64,000 nt of DNA, taken from Elusimicrobiota bacterium. GTDB taxonomy: Bacteria; Elusimicrobiota; Elusimicrobia; UBA1565; UBA9628. Positions 32,232 through 40,650 of the stretch are shown here, in pieces. The translations under genes were made by a program, and so were the position numbers. Each line of letters begins with the position of its first letter. Position 1 is the stretch's first letter. Under the pieces are notes generated by a model. It had not been told where the DNA came from, did no database searches, and was given only the letters and a program-made list of their open reading frames with translations. Where the stretch lies: contig DMMY01000030.1 of NCBI GenBank assembly GCA_003452935.1, positions 1 to 64,000 on the forward strand, read 5' to 3'.

Positions 32232-32582
32232 CTACCAGGTTTGAATTCGGCACTCCGCGCCCCTGGGCGTGACAGTGACGGTGGAGTGATAAACCGAAAG
32301 ATATTTGCAGTTGCACGTGCCCGGAGAGCCGCTTATTATCGTGTAACCCGGGATCGGGCCGCAAGTCGCGCCGGCGCCGCCATTGGCCGCGTTCCAAGCC
32401 GCCACCACATGATACATCTCTTTTTCCGCTTCCTTGCGCGCCTGCAGCCCCTCCACGGAGCGCGCGATGACCCGGGAACGCAGCAGCAGCATCTGCATCA
32501 TGCCGGCGGCGATGATGCTCACGACCAAGGCGGTCATGAGAACATGCACCAGAGCCGTGCCCGCGCGTTTTTTCAGTCCCAT
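32232..32582 (-). CDS. Minor pilin-like protein (PilX/GspK-type)
   Basis: 116 residues. N-terminal basic stretch then a hydrophobic helix (ALVHVLMTALVVSIIAAGMM) of the pilin type, lacking the standard FTLIE cleavage sequence. The C-terminal part has three closely spaced Cys (CGPIPGYTII...CNC) and a fourth near the end. Location after two prepilins and the 10-base overlap with the previous gene suggest a minor pilin. Exact type uncertain. Confidence 0.6.
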   Translation of the reverse strand: MGLKKRAGTALVHVLMTALVVSIIAAGMMQMLLLRSRVIARSVEGLQARKEAEKEMYHVVAAWNAANGGAGATCGPIPGYTIISGSPGTCNCKYLSVYHSTVTVTPRGAECRIQTW

Positions 32583-33196
32583 GTATTGGCGTACGCTTTG
32601 TTCATGCCGATTTTGTAATCCGCGTCGATATAGATGTTCTGGGAAACGCCTCCGATCACCTTGACGTCTCCCACCCTGTAGGTCAATCTGACCCCGCCGA
32701 CTTCGTCGGCTCGGGTGAAATACGGTTGGCCGTTAAGCTTATTAAAATCGCGGGCCACCGCGGTATACCCGCCCGCCCCGCAGCCGCCGGGAGGAGAATA
32801 GGGGCAGGCGGCGCCCATGCCGTGCCGCTCATAGCGCAGAAGGGTCGGTTTGACGGGATTTCCCAAGGGCGCCACGCAATAATAGAAGGCCAGGGTTTCC
32901 TGGTTCGTATCCATGGCCGTATTGGTATAGCGCGAATAATTGATGCAGCCCGCGATCACGTCGGCGCCATAGGTGCAGTTAGGCCCGGGGCAATAGAGCA
33001 CATTGGCGTCCTGCAGTTGGCGATTGAGATCGTCTAACCCCAGGAGCGTCCAGCCCATGACCGTGCCCTTGGCGGAAGTCTCCATCTCCACCTTGATCAT
33101 CTGCGCCGCCAAGCCGATGATGCCAAGCAGCACCAAGGCGCTCAAGACCAGCGCCACGAGCAACTCGATAAGGGTGAAGCCCCGCCTGGTCTTCAT
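32573..33196 (-). CDS. Prepilin-type protein (minor pilin/pseudopilin)
   Basis: 207 residues. N-terminus KTRRGFTLIELLVALVLSAL is a textbook type III signal: short basic leader, Gly, then Phe-Thr-Leu-Ile-Glu for PilD-type cleavage and methylation. The globular part is Cys-rich (YCPGPNCTYG, AGCINYS, CVAPLGN, CPYSPPGGCGAGG). Similar to PilW/GspJ-type components. Overlaps its neighbours by 4 and 10 bases. Confidence 0.85.
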   Translation of the reverse strand: MKTRRGFTLIELLVALVLSALVLLGIIGLAAQMIKVEMETSAKGTVMGWTLLGLDDLNRQLQDANVLYCPGPNCTYGADVIAGCINYSRYTNTAMDTNQETLAFYYCVAPLGNPVKPTLLRYERHGMGAACPYSPPGGCGAGGYTAVARDFNKLNGQPYFTRADEVGGVRLTYRVGDVKVIGGVSQNIYIDADYKIGMNKAYANTWD

Positions 33197-33660
33197 GGGC
33201 CCCCATTCCAGGACACGGTGACGGAAACCTGCCGTTGCTGCCCGCCGAACCCGCCCGGCGAGACGCTGTAATTGAGCGTGGCGCCATAAGGCGCGGCCAC
33301 GAACCAGGGCGGCAGTATGCCCGTGACTCCGTGGTTGCCGTCGGCCAAGGCCCAAGCGTTGCTGCCCCTGCTGTCGGTTATCCCCCTGCAGTTCAACGAC
33401 CATGTGGCCCGCGCATTTCCCGCCGGACATGGCCCCAGGATGTCTGAATCTCCCGAGACCACGTAATTCGGATCGGCGACATAAGCCTTGAGATTCTGGA
33501 GCAGGGCTTGCGTGGCCTGCGCCGCGGCCTGCCGGCGTTCGGATACTCCCGTGCTCTGTTTGGCGGTCAGGGCGATGGTAAAAACCGCGCTGATCATGAC
33601 GCATGAAAGCAGCAAGGCCACCACGATTTCGACCAAGGTGTATCCACGACGCTTCTTCAT
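33193..33660 (-). CDS. Prepilin-type protein (minor pilin/pseudopilin)
   Basis: 155 residues. Cleavage-type N-terminus KKRRGYTLVEIVVALLLSCV with Gly-Tyr-Thr-Leu-Val-Glu. A short head domain follows, with GPCPAGNARATWSLNCRG and WFVAAPYGATLNYSVS. PilV/GspI-like by position. Start at the ATG next to the leader peptide; longer readings have no pilin start. Confidence 0.82.
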   Translation of the reverse strand: MKKRRGYTLVEIVVALLLSCVMISAVFTIALTAKQSTGVSERRQAAAQATQALLQNLKAYVADPNYVVSGDSDILGPCPAGNARATWSLNCRGITDSRGSNAWALADGNHGVTGILPPWFVAAPYGATLNYSVSPGGFGGQQRQVSVTVSWNGGP

Positions 33661-33679
33661 GTCGCCTCTTGCCTCGTCT

Positions 33680-34201
33680 TCAGCGCGTCGGCGGAGGCGG
33701 ATCATTAGCCCCGCTGCAGGCGGATGTTCCGCTCGGCCGGCAATAAATCGTTCCGGTGTCGTCCATGGCGTAGCCCCAGCTGGCATACGGCGCGTTGCCG
33801 CCGGCGCGGCTGGTGCACGCGACCCACCGGCCGCCTCCCCCGCAGGCGCTGGGAGAATTCGGGTTGTCCGCCCGCACCGTCCACGCCTTGGCGTCCCAGT
33901 CGTCTTTCGCCAAGTAATTGCAGCCGATGAGGTTGCAGGGCGAGGAGGACCAGCCGCAGCCCGAGCTGTTGCAGGAGTTGGTAATCGCGCCGGAGGTGTA
34001 GGTGTCGCCGTGATCGATCGCGTACATGCGGTTGGTGGTGGCGACCATATTCAGGATGCCCACGGCCGCGTCCGCCTTGCCGTTCTCCAGAGATCTGAGG
34101 TATTTGGGGACGGCCACGGCGGCCAGCACGCCGATAAGGATAACCACGACCATCAGCTCGATCAAGGTAAATCCTCGCCTTAAAACGCGCTCCAGGCTCA
34201 T
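33680..34201 (-). CDS. Major pilin-like protein (PilA/GspG type)
   Basis: 173 residues. N-terminus RRGFTLIELMVVVILIGVLA is the canonical type IVa pilin/major pseudopilin signal with Glu+5, followed by AAVAVPKYLRSLENGKADAA. The head contains many Cys (SCNSSGCGWSSSPCNLIGC and more), suggesting disulfides. First of four pilin-type genes after the PilC-like gene (4-base overlap), so it could be the major subunit. Confidence 0.87.
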   Translation of the reverse strand: MSLERVLRRGFTLIELMVVVILIGVLAAVAVPKYLRSLENGKADAAVGILNMVATTNRMYAIDHGDTYTSGAITNSCNSSGCGWSSSPCNLIGCNYLAKDDWDAKAWTVRADNPNSPSACGGGGRWVACTSRAGGNAPYASWGYAMDDTGTIYCRPSGTSACSGANDPPPPTR

Positions 34202-35421
34202 CGCCCCCCCGCGCTGCCGATGGAAGACAGCTTGAAGATCGGCAGGAACACCGCCAGGACGATCACGCCCACCAGGCCGCCGATGCCCACGACCAGAATC
34301 GGGTCGATGATAGAAGTGAAACGGCGGGTGAACTGGTCGATTTGCTCGCGGTAGAACGCCGAGAGGGTCACCAGCATGTCGGGGAGCTTGCCCGATTCCT
34401 CGCCCATGAACATCATCTCCGTCACCAGCGGAGGCAGGACGCCGGTCCTGCGGAAGGCCGCGGAGATGGACTTGCCGCTGGCCACGTCGTTCTTGACCGA
34501 GTGCAGCAGACGCTCGAAGATGACGTTGGCCCCGAAGACCCCCTCCAGGACCGAGATGGCGTTGAGGATGCTGACGCCGCTTTCAATGAGAGTCGAGAGA
34601 GTGGTGAGCAGACGCTCGACCATCATGTTCTTGACGAAGGCCCCGAAAAAGGGGACGCTGAACACGATGTTCCATTTTGTGACCTGGCCGCTCTCCGTGG
34701 CGGTATAGGCGCTCCAGGCGAACCACAAGGCCACCCCGACGAAGACCAGGACCGCCAGGTGATGAACGAGGAGGTTGGAAATTATGATGATGGCCACGGT
34801 CAGAGGCGGCAGCTTGACCTGGAAGCTGCTGAAGATATCGGCGAACACCGGCACGATCCTGATGATGAAAAAGGCCAGCACCCCGCACGACATGCACGCC
34901 AGCACGCCCGGATAAGCCAAAGCCGTTATGACCTTGGCCTTGAGATCCGCCTGGGCCGCCAGATAGGCGGCGATCTGTTTGAGCACCTTGGGCAACTGCC
35001 CGCCCATCTCGCCGGCCTGAACCAAGGAAACCCAAAGGTTGTCGAAAGTCTTGGGATGCCGCTCCAGGGCCTTGTACAGGGCCATGCCGCCAGCCACGTC
35101 CTTGGTCACCATGCCCAAGGCGACGCGCAGTCCCTTGGAGGATGAATGTTCTCCCAGCAGAGACAGGGCCCTGACCAGAGGCACCCCGCCGTTGAGCAGC
35201 GTAGCCAGCTGTTCGGCGAAGAAGACCAGGTCGCGAGCGCCCACCCGGCCGGCTGTTTTTCCGGCACTCCCGACGTGAACCGCCCGGTCCTCCGATATCG
35301 ACAGTATGAAATAGCCCTTGCCCTGCAGGGCCGCTATGGCTTCGTTCTCGTCGTGAGCCTCCAACCCCCCCGACGTGGTCTCGCCTCTGTTATCCTGAAC
35401 GGTATAATTGAATCTTCCCAT
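34198..35421 (-). CDS. Type IV pilus/type II secretion inner membrane protein (PilC/GspF)
   Basis: 407 residues. Two GspF repeats with three membrane helices. It opens GRFNYTVQDNRGETTSGGLE; the cytoplasmic domain has DLVFFAEQLATLLNGGVPLV and the second copy ERLLTTLSTLIESGVSILNA. GEMGGQLPKVLKQIAAYL and GEESGKLPDMLVTLSAFY are the paired family motifs. It sits between the ATPase and the pilins and forms the assembly platform. A good promoter lies directly upstream. Confidence 0.93.
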   Translation of the reverse strand: MGRFNYTVQDNRGETTSGGLEAHDENEAIAALQGKGYFILSISEDRAVHVGSAGKTAGRVGARDLVFFAEQLATLLNGGVPLVRALSLLGEHSSSKGLRVALGMVTKDVAGGMALYKALERHPKTFDNLWVSLVQAGEMGGQLPKVLKQIAAYLAAQADLKAKVITALAYPGVLACMSCGVLAFFIIRIVPVFADIFSSFQVKLPPLTVAIIIISNLLVHHLAVLVFVGVALWFAWSAYTATESGQVTKWNIVFSVPFFGAFVKNMMVERLLTTLSTLIESGVSILNAISVLEGVFGANVIFERLLHSVKNDVASGKSISAAFRRTGVLPPLVTEMMFMGEESGKLPDMLVTLSAFYREQIDQFTRRFTSIIDPILVVGIGGLVGVIVLAVFLPIFKLSSIGSAGGR

Positions 35422-35457
35422 GATATTGGTTGTTTATCCTCTCCAGAGCGCATTAGA

Positions 35458-35486
35458 AGTGTAACAGGGCGGGACTGATTTGTCAA
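35458..35486 (-). promoter_or_regulatory. Promoter of pilC-like/pilin/hpnK genes
   Basis: TTGACA (35481-35486) and TACACT (35458-35463), 17 bases apart, on the minus strand about 36 bases upstream of the start. Good match to a sigma-70 type promoter. It could drive pilC, four pilin-type genes and hpnK. Confidence 0.65.
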
Positions 35487-35521
35487 TGAATGTCTTGTGA
35501 AATTTATCCAAAAAGAAAAGC

Positions 35522-37279
35522 CTATTCCCCGAGCGTGATGGATAGAACTTCATCGACGGAGGTCACGCCGTCGATGACCTTGCGCCAGCCGCTGGCGCGC
35601 AGCGTCCACATGCCGGAGCGGACCGCGGCGTCGCGCAGCCGCGTCAAGTCGCCGCCGTATTTATAGATGACCTCCCGCATCTCCTGGTTGACGCGGTAAA
35701 CCTCATAGATGGCCGTGCGGCCGGCGTAGCCGGTACGGGCGCATTTCTCGCAGCCCCGCGCCTCGTAAAAGGTTATCGCGGCGGGATCCGGCCGAGGCTC
35801 GAGGAGGGATTCATCCACGCACGTCGTCACGTCCTTGGGGTCCGGCCTGTGGGGTTTTTTGCAGAAAGGGCAAAGCTTGCGCACCAAGCGCTGCGCGGCT
35901 ACGACCGCGAGGCTGCTGGAGAGCAGGAAAGGCTCGATGCCCAGATCTATGAGCCGCACCACGGCCGAAAGCGCGTCGTTGGTGTGGAGCGTGGAAAGCA
36001 CCAGATGGCCGGTGAGAGCCGCCCGCAGGCAAGTCTGGGCGGTCTCCTGGTCGCGGACCTCTCCGACGAGAATGACGTCGGGGTCCTGGCGCAGGAAGGA
36101 ACGCAGGGCCGAGGCGAAGGTGAGCCCGATGGTGGAGCGCACCTGGACCTGATTGAGCCCCTCCAGTTTGATCTCGACCGGGTCCTCGATGGTCATGAAA
36201 TTGAGCTCGGGAGTCTTTATGGTGTTAAGCACGGAGTAAAGCGTCGTGGTCTTCCCGGACCCGGTGGGGCCGGTCAAGAAAATCAAGCCATGGGGCAGCT
36301 TGGCGCCGTCAAGGAAGTCCTCCTTTTGTCGGGGCTCCAGGCCGATCCTGTCGATATTGAGCTCCACGGACCCCTTGTCGAGGATGCGCATGACCACCTT
36401 CTCCCCATAGACGGTGGGGCAGATGGAGACGCGCAGGTCGATGCTCCGGTTTTGAATCCGGAGCGAGAAGGTCCCGTCCTGGGGCAGCCGGCGCTCGGCG
36501 ATATCGAGTTTGGAGAGTATCTTGATGCGCGACACGACCCCCAGGAAATCATTCTTGAGCGGGGCCATCCTCTCGTAAAGGACGCCGTCGATGCGAAAGC
36601 GCAGGACCACGCGCTCATCGTAATTTTCAAGATGGATGTCGGAGCAGCGCTCGGCTATGGCCTGCTTGAGGATGGCGTTGACCAGGGATATGATATGTCC
36701 GTCCTCGGAATTGCCGGCCATCCGGTCGAGATCAATGCGGGTATCCACCCCGTCGACGGATTCGGGATCCGGCCCGGAGGTCTCGCGGGCAGCGCCCGAG
36801 GCCATGGTCTTCTCGATGATGCCTTTGCCGCCGCCCTGATAAAAATCGTCTATGGCCTTGAGGATCTGCGCCCGGGTCGCCACGAAAGGCTGTATCTCGA
36901 GCCCCCCCGTCACCAGCCTGAGGTTGTCGATGAGCACCATGTCCTCGGGGCTGATCATGGCCACGGCCAGGACTTTGTCGTCGAGGAAAAGGGGCAGGAC
37001 GGAATGCTCCCGGGCGAAGCCCTCGTTGATTATCTTTTCCAGATTCTGGTCCCGTTCCGTCTTGAGGATCTTGTTCTCGCGGGAGGCGTAGGGCACCTGC
37101 AGTTGCTTGGAAATGGCCATGGCGATGGCCTCGTCCTTGGCGAAACCCAGCTTAACTACGGCCTCGCCGACGGAGCATTTGCCGGTGATCGCGGCGTGCA
37201 GGGCCTTATCCCTTTGCTCCCGCGTGATGACGGCGCTGGCCACCAGGATGTCTGCGATATCCAGCTTTTGAGGCATCAT
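35522..37279 (-). CDS. Pilus/secretion assembly ATPase (PilB/GspE)
   Basis: 585 residues. N-terminal MshEN/T2SE_N domain (LDIADILVASAVITREQRDK), then the hexameric ATPase: Walker A LTGPTGSGKTTTLYS, Asp box EDPVEIKLEGLNQVQV, Walker B ILVGEVRDQETAQTC and the His box STLHTNDALSAVVRL. A zinc-binding tetra-Cys (CPFC..CEKC) completes the PilB/GspE type. Powers pilus extension or pseudopilus assembly. Start is ATG 37279 or the next ATG; the promoter is so close that the leader would be about 7 bases. Confidence 0.94.
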   Translation of the reverse strand: MMPQKLDIADILVASAVITREQRDKALHAAITGKCSVGEAVVKLGFAKDEAIAMAISKQLQVPYASRENKILKTERDQNLEKIINEGFAREHSVLPLFLDDKVLAVAMISPEDMVLIDNLRLVTGGLEIQPFVATRAQILKAIDDFYQGGGKGIIEKTMASGAARETSGPDPESVDGVDTRIDLDRMAGNSEDGHIISLVNAILKQAIAERCSDIHLENYDERVVLRFRIDGVLYERMAPLKNDFLGVVSRIKILSKLDIAERRLPQDGTFSLRIQNRSIDLRVSICPTVYGEKVVMRILDKGSVELNIDRIGLEPRQKEDFLDGAKLPHGLIFLTGPTGSGKTTTLYSVLNTIKTPELNFMTIEDPVEIKLEGLNQVQVRSTIGLTFASALRSFLRQDPDVILVGEVRDQETAQTCLRAALTGHLVLSTLHTNDALSAVVRLIDLGIEPFLLSSSLAVVAAQRLVRKLCPFCKKPHRPDPKDVTTCVDESLLEPRPDPAAITFYEARGCEKCARTGYAGRTAIYEVYRVNQEMREVIYKYGGDLTRLRDAAVRSGMWTLRASGWRKVIDGVTSVDEVLSITLGE

Positions 37280-37292
37280 TTCCCCCACACGA

Positions 37293-37320
37293 AGTATAGC
37301 CGGCTAGGAGAAAATGTCAA
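37293..37320 (-). promoter_or_regulatory. Promoter of the pilB-like gene
   Basis: TTGACA (37315-37320) and TATACT (37293-37298), spacer 16, on the minus strand. The start codon lies only 13 bases past the -10, so the transcript would be nearly leaderless. Confidence 0.65.
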
Positions 37321-37410
37321 GTGCTCGCGCCGTTTTCCAACAGCTCAGAGGAACGGCACGAATGGCCTGGGGGCGCAACTTGTCCCACGCCAAGCGGCGG
37401 AACATGCGGC

Positions 37411-39192
37411 CTAGTCGCTGACAATGGTCGGCGTCAGGAAGATCACCAGATCGGAGTTGACCCTCCGGTTCGAGGTGCTCGTGAAAAGCCAGCCGAGGAC
37501 CGGGATATAGCCAAGAATGGGGACCTTGCGCACCACCTTGGATTCCGTGGACCGCAGCAGGCCGCCCATGACCAGGGTCTGCCCGTTGCGGACCCTGACC
37601 AAGGACGAGGCCCCCCGGCTGATCGGATCGAATATGGGCTGCTTCTGGGTCGATATGTTGGACGCCTTGACGTCGGTGAAGCTGGGCTGCACCAGCATGG
37701 TGATATAGCCCTCCTTGTTCACCTGAGGCGTCACTTTCAAAATCAGCCCCGTATTGTAACGCTCCGCCGAACTGGTCGAATTCGTCAGGCTGCCGCCGCT
37801 GGACTGCTGCATCTGCAAGCCCACGGCCTCGTTGGACGCTATCTGGATGATGGCGGCCTTATTGTTCAGGGTCAGTATCTTGGGCTTTCCCAGGAACCGC
37901 GCCTCGGACCGGGATACCATGGCCCGCAGAGTGATCTTGAGCGAGGTCAGGTCCAGGATGCTCGTCATGAGATTGCTGCCCAGCATCGGGGTGGCCGCGC
38001 TGTCCGATCCGCTGCTGCTCGAGGATCCGCTGCTGGAGCTGTCGCTGCTGTCGCCGCCGCCGGCGCTGCCCCCCACGTTGCTGATCACGGATGTCAAGGG
38101 ATCGAAGAAGTGGGTATTGTGGAGGTTCCGGGGCAGGTTGAGAGGAAACGTGGTGTCGCGCATGCCCCCGGAAAATGAAGCCAGCTCGCCGTTGGCCCCG
38201 CCCCATTCGAAACCGAGGTCACGCGAGCGGGTCGAGTCTATTTCCACGATCTGGGCTTCGATCATCACCTGGGGCGGCTTCTTGTCGAGTTCGGCGATGA
38301 TCTGCTCGATTTGCGGAAAAACCTCGGGGATATCCGTGACCACGAGGGAATTGGTGCGCGGCTCCAGGGCCACATGACCGTATTTCGGGCTCAACACGCT
38401 TTTAAGAACATTGACGATGGAGACGGCGTTGTCGTTGTCGTCGCTGCCGTTGCCCGGCCCCCTCCCTCCCTGGCCCTGTCCGGAGCCGCTCGTCGCGCCC
38501 GCCGTAGGGCCCGCCGAAGCCCCCGAATTGCTCTGCGGAGTTATGGCGGACTGATCCTGGTTTATATCCCCCAAAGGAATCAGCGGGATGAAGGAAAGCG
38601 TGTAGATGCGGGTAATAAGGTTCGCCGCGGCCCTGGAGCGAGGCGCCACGACGTAGGTGTTGCTTTTGCCGATTTGCTGATAGGTCAATCCCTTGATCTC
38701 AAGAAGCACCTGCAAGGCCTCGCGCACCGTCACGTTCTGCAGGAAAGCCGTGATGCGCTTGTTTTCCAGGCCTTCGGTAATGATGAAATTCACCTTGGCC
38801 TGGGCGGAAATGGTGTCGAGAAACGTGGCCAAGGGAGCTCCCTTGACGCGCACCGTGACCCGAGTATCCATCGGAGAGGTCCCCGCGGTCGACGAGCGGC
38901 GCGGAGGAGCGACCGCTCCGATCTGAACGCCGGAAACGGAGCGGGGCGGCACCATTTCCGCCTCGACACCTCCCGAAGACTGGGGCTGAGTCGGAAGCAT
39001 CGGCTCTCCGCCGAGGAGAGCCCCGTCTTCCCGAGAGCCCCGGAGCTGCTCCTGGAATTGAGGATTCGCTTCCGGCTCTCCGCGCCGGGGAGCCGCTTGA
39101 ACCGGAAAGGCCATCCCGAGGGGAATCTGAATGGAGATGGCGAAAGCCAGCGATCGTCTCCAGAGGTCCGGCCTGCGCTCGTGGGTCTTCAT
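37411..39192 (-). CDS. Secretin (PilQ/GspD family)
   Basis: 593 residues, outer-membrane channel. Signal peptide region (LAFAISIQIPLGMAFPVQA). N-domains: VTVRVKGAPLATFLDTISAQ and VREALQVLLEIKGLTYQ, then VALEPRTNSLVVTDIPEVFP. The secretin domain ends VPILGYIPVLGWLFTS and SDLVIFLTPTIVS, the family signature. A Ser/Gly-rich insert (about 376-405) lies within the pore domain and a Gly/Asn-rich linker (about 220-250) between N-domains. Last of the pilM-Q type set. Confidence 0.93.
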   Translation of the reverse strand: MKTHERRPDLWRRSLAFAISIQIPLGMAFPVQAAPRRGEPEANPQFQEQLRGSREDGALLGGEPMLPTQPQSSGGVEAEMVPPRSVSGVQIGAVAPPRRSSTAGTSPMDTRVTVRVKGAPLATFLDTISAQAKVNFIITEGLENKRITAFLQNVTVREALQVLLEIKGLTYQQIGKSNTYVVAPRSRAAANLITRIYTLSFIPLIPLGDINQDQSAITPQSNSGASAGPTAGATSGSGQGQGGRGPGNGSDDNDNAVSIVNVLKSVLSPKYGHVALEPRTNSLVVTDIPEVFPQIEQIIAELDKKPPQVMIEAQIVEIDSTRSRDLGFEWGGANGELASFSGGMRDTTFPLNLPRNLHNTHFFDPLTSVISNVGGSAGGGDSSDSSSSGSSSSSGSDSAATPMLGSNLMTSILDLTSLKITLRAMVSRSEARFLGKPKILTLNNKAAIIQIASNEAVGLQMQQSSGGSLTNSTSSAERYNTGLILKVTPQVNKEGYITMLVQPSFTDVKASNISTQKQPIFDPISRGASSLVRVRNGQTLVMGGLLRSTESKVVRKVPILGYIPVLGWLFTSTSNRRVNSDLVIFLTPTIVSD

Positions 39193-39211
39193 ATTGCTGC
39201 CTCCCTTGTCC

Positions 39212-40063
39212 TTATCGACTTATCGTCCTGGAAAATTTCTTGCCCTTGTAGCCAAAAACGACTCCTTCCTGGGTTATGCGCAGCACCTTGACGCCGCCTA
39301 CGGTCTGGCCTTCCCTGACCGACTGGCCGTTAACGATGGCACGATTGCTTCCCTTGGCGTTAGAGATGACGCCCTGCAAGTGTATATTCAACAACGCGTC
39401 CCTTTTCTTTTTCCGAGCATTGTGCTTGGCATTCTCCAGAGCGCTCAGCAGGGCCTTCTGGCGGAGATTATTCTCCATCTCGATACGCTGCAGCCGCAGC
39501 ATGTCGTAAGGCGACAACGTGGGATCGCGCCAGGAGGCGAACCGCTGAATGATCGACGCGGAAGCCGCTATGGGCGTTTCCGCGGGAGCCGAATACGGCG
39601 TTGACGCCGGCGCTGAGTCGGCTGGCGCGGCCGGCGTGGGAACCGGGACCGCAAGGAGCGATGGCGTCGGCAAAGTCGTCGCGCCCTCAGCCACTTGCGC
39701 AGAGGCGGCCGGCGAAGCCCCCGTGTCCGCGGCCGCTTGCGGAGATGAACTCGGCAAAGTCTCCGTGTCCGCGGCCAGCGACGGGGAAGAGGCCGGCATA
39801 GGCTCCAAGGACGAGGAATCGGCCACGGCCGCGGTGGACGCCGACAGCTCCGGCGGCTGGACGGCGATGGGATTGATCAAACGGCTTTTATTGCGAGCGC
39901 TGGCGAAAGGGCCTCCGTCCGGGATGCGGCTGCGCACCTTCAGGCTGAGTTCCCGCTTCTGGGCCTTATCCAACGGCGACCACCATTGATAGAGGAGCAA
40001 CACCGGCACGGCCAGGACAAAGACCGCCAGAATGATCTTGCCGGCAGAACTCTTCGTCACCAT
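39212..40063 (-). CDS. PilP/GspC-like periplasmic adaptor
   Basis: 283 residues. N-terminal membrane helix (IILAVFVLAVPVLLLYQWW), a long Ala/Pro/Ser-rich linker (about 75-160), a basic coiled helix (LRQKALLSALENAKHNARKK) and a C-terminal HR-like domain: NIHLQGVISNAKGSNRAIVN, GQTVGGVKVLRITQEGVVFG. This is the layout of PilP/GspC proteins that link the inner-membrane platform to the secretin. Next to PilO-like and secretin genes. Name is by layout and place. Confidence 0.75.
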   Translation of the reverse strand: MVTKSSAGKIILAVFVLAVPVLLLYQWWSPLDKAQKRELSLKVRSRIPDGGPFASARNKSRLINPIAVQPPELSASTAAVADSSSLEPMPASSPSLAADTETLPSSSPQAAADTGASPAASAQVAEGATTLPTPSLLAVPVPTPAAPADSAPASTPYSAPAETPIAASASIIQRFASWRDPTLSPYDMLRLQRIEMENNLRQKALLSALENAKHNARKKKRDALLNIHLQGVISNAKGSNRAIVNGQSVREGQTVGGVKVLRITQEGVVFGYKGKKFSRTISR

Positions 40064-40064
40064 C

Positions 40065-40646
40065 TCAGTAGCGCTCCGTTATAAAGACGGTGCTGACGAT
40101 GCAGGTGACCTCATTTCGTCCGAGCGTGTGAGGTTTCTTGGCCAGTTCGATGAAGCGGACGTGGATCCTGGGCCTGGACTCCTCAAGACGGGCGACGAAG
40201 GCCAAGAGCTCGGGGAAACTCACGTCGATCATCACGTTGAGGCTCTGCACTATGCTCCCGCTGCCCGCCTCCTCCTGCGGAGGCTGCAATTGAGTCGCGA
40301 CCAGGCCTTCGGCGCGCAGGGCGTCCCTGACCTTGTCGGAGAGCCATTTGGCGCGGTCCTGGGCCGGGGGCAGCTCGTCGTAGGGCGCCAACAGGCTGCT
40401 CTTGAGTTGCTTGTAGGAATCGGCATATTGGGACGTCGTCTTGGCCACGGAGAGCTCCTTGTCGAGCTTCCCGTATTTACCATCCGCCGCCAAATAGATG
40501 AACTTATAGACGCAGAAAGGAACGGCCATGGAAAGAATCAGGACGCGGCCGAACCGGTTGACGCCCTTTTCCTGAATCGTGGCCGTAATGAGCTTGAACT
40601 CGTCTTTGACCCTGTCCAATAAGCCCCAAGCGTTGATCTTGATCAT
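40065..40646 (-). CDS. PilO-like membrane protein
   Basis: 193 residues. Single hydrophobic helix (VLILSMAVPFCVYKFIYLA, about 34-52), a coiled stretch, and a small alpha/beta C-terminal domain with VQSLNVMIDVSFPELLAFVA, which is the PilO/GspM pattern. It lies between the PilM-PilN fusion and the PilP-like gene with gaps of 4 and 1 bases. Role in aligning the platform is inferred from the family. Confidence 0.75.
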   Translation of the reverse strand: MIKINAWGLLDRVKDEFKLITATIQEKGVNRFGRVLILSMAVPFCVYKFIYLAADGKYGKLDKELSVAKTTSQYADSYKQLKSSLLAPYDELPPAQDRAKWLSDKVRDALRAEGLVATQLQPPQEEAGSGSIVQSLNVMIDVSFPELLAFVARLEESRPRIHVRFIELAKKPHTLGRNEVTCIVSTVFITERY

Positions 40647-40650
40647 CCGA

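Noticed and set aside
35849..37414. Long open frame antisense to the pilB-like gene
   Set aside because: No recognisable protein features, and the opposite strand has all ATPase motifs.
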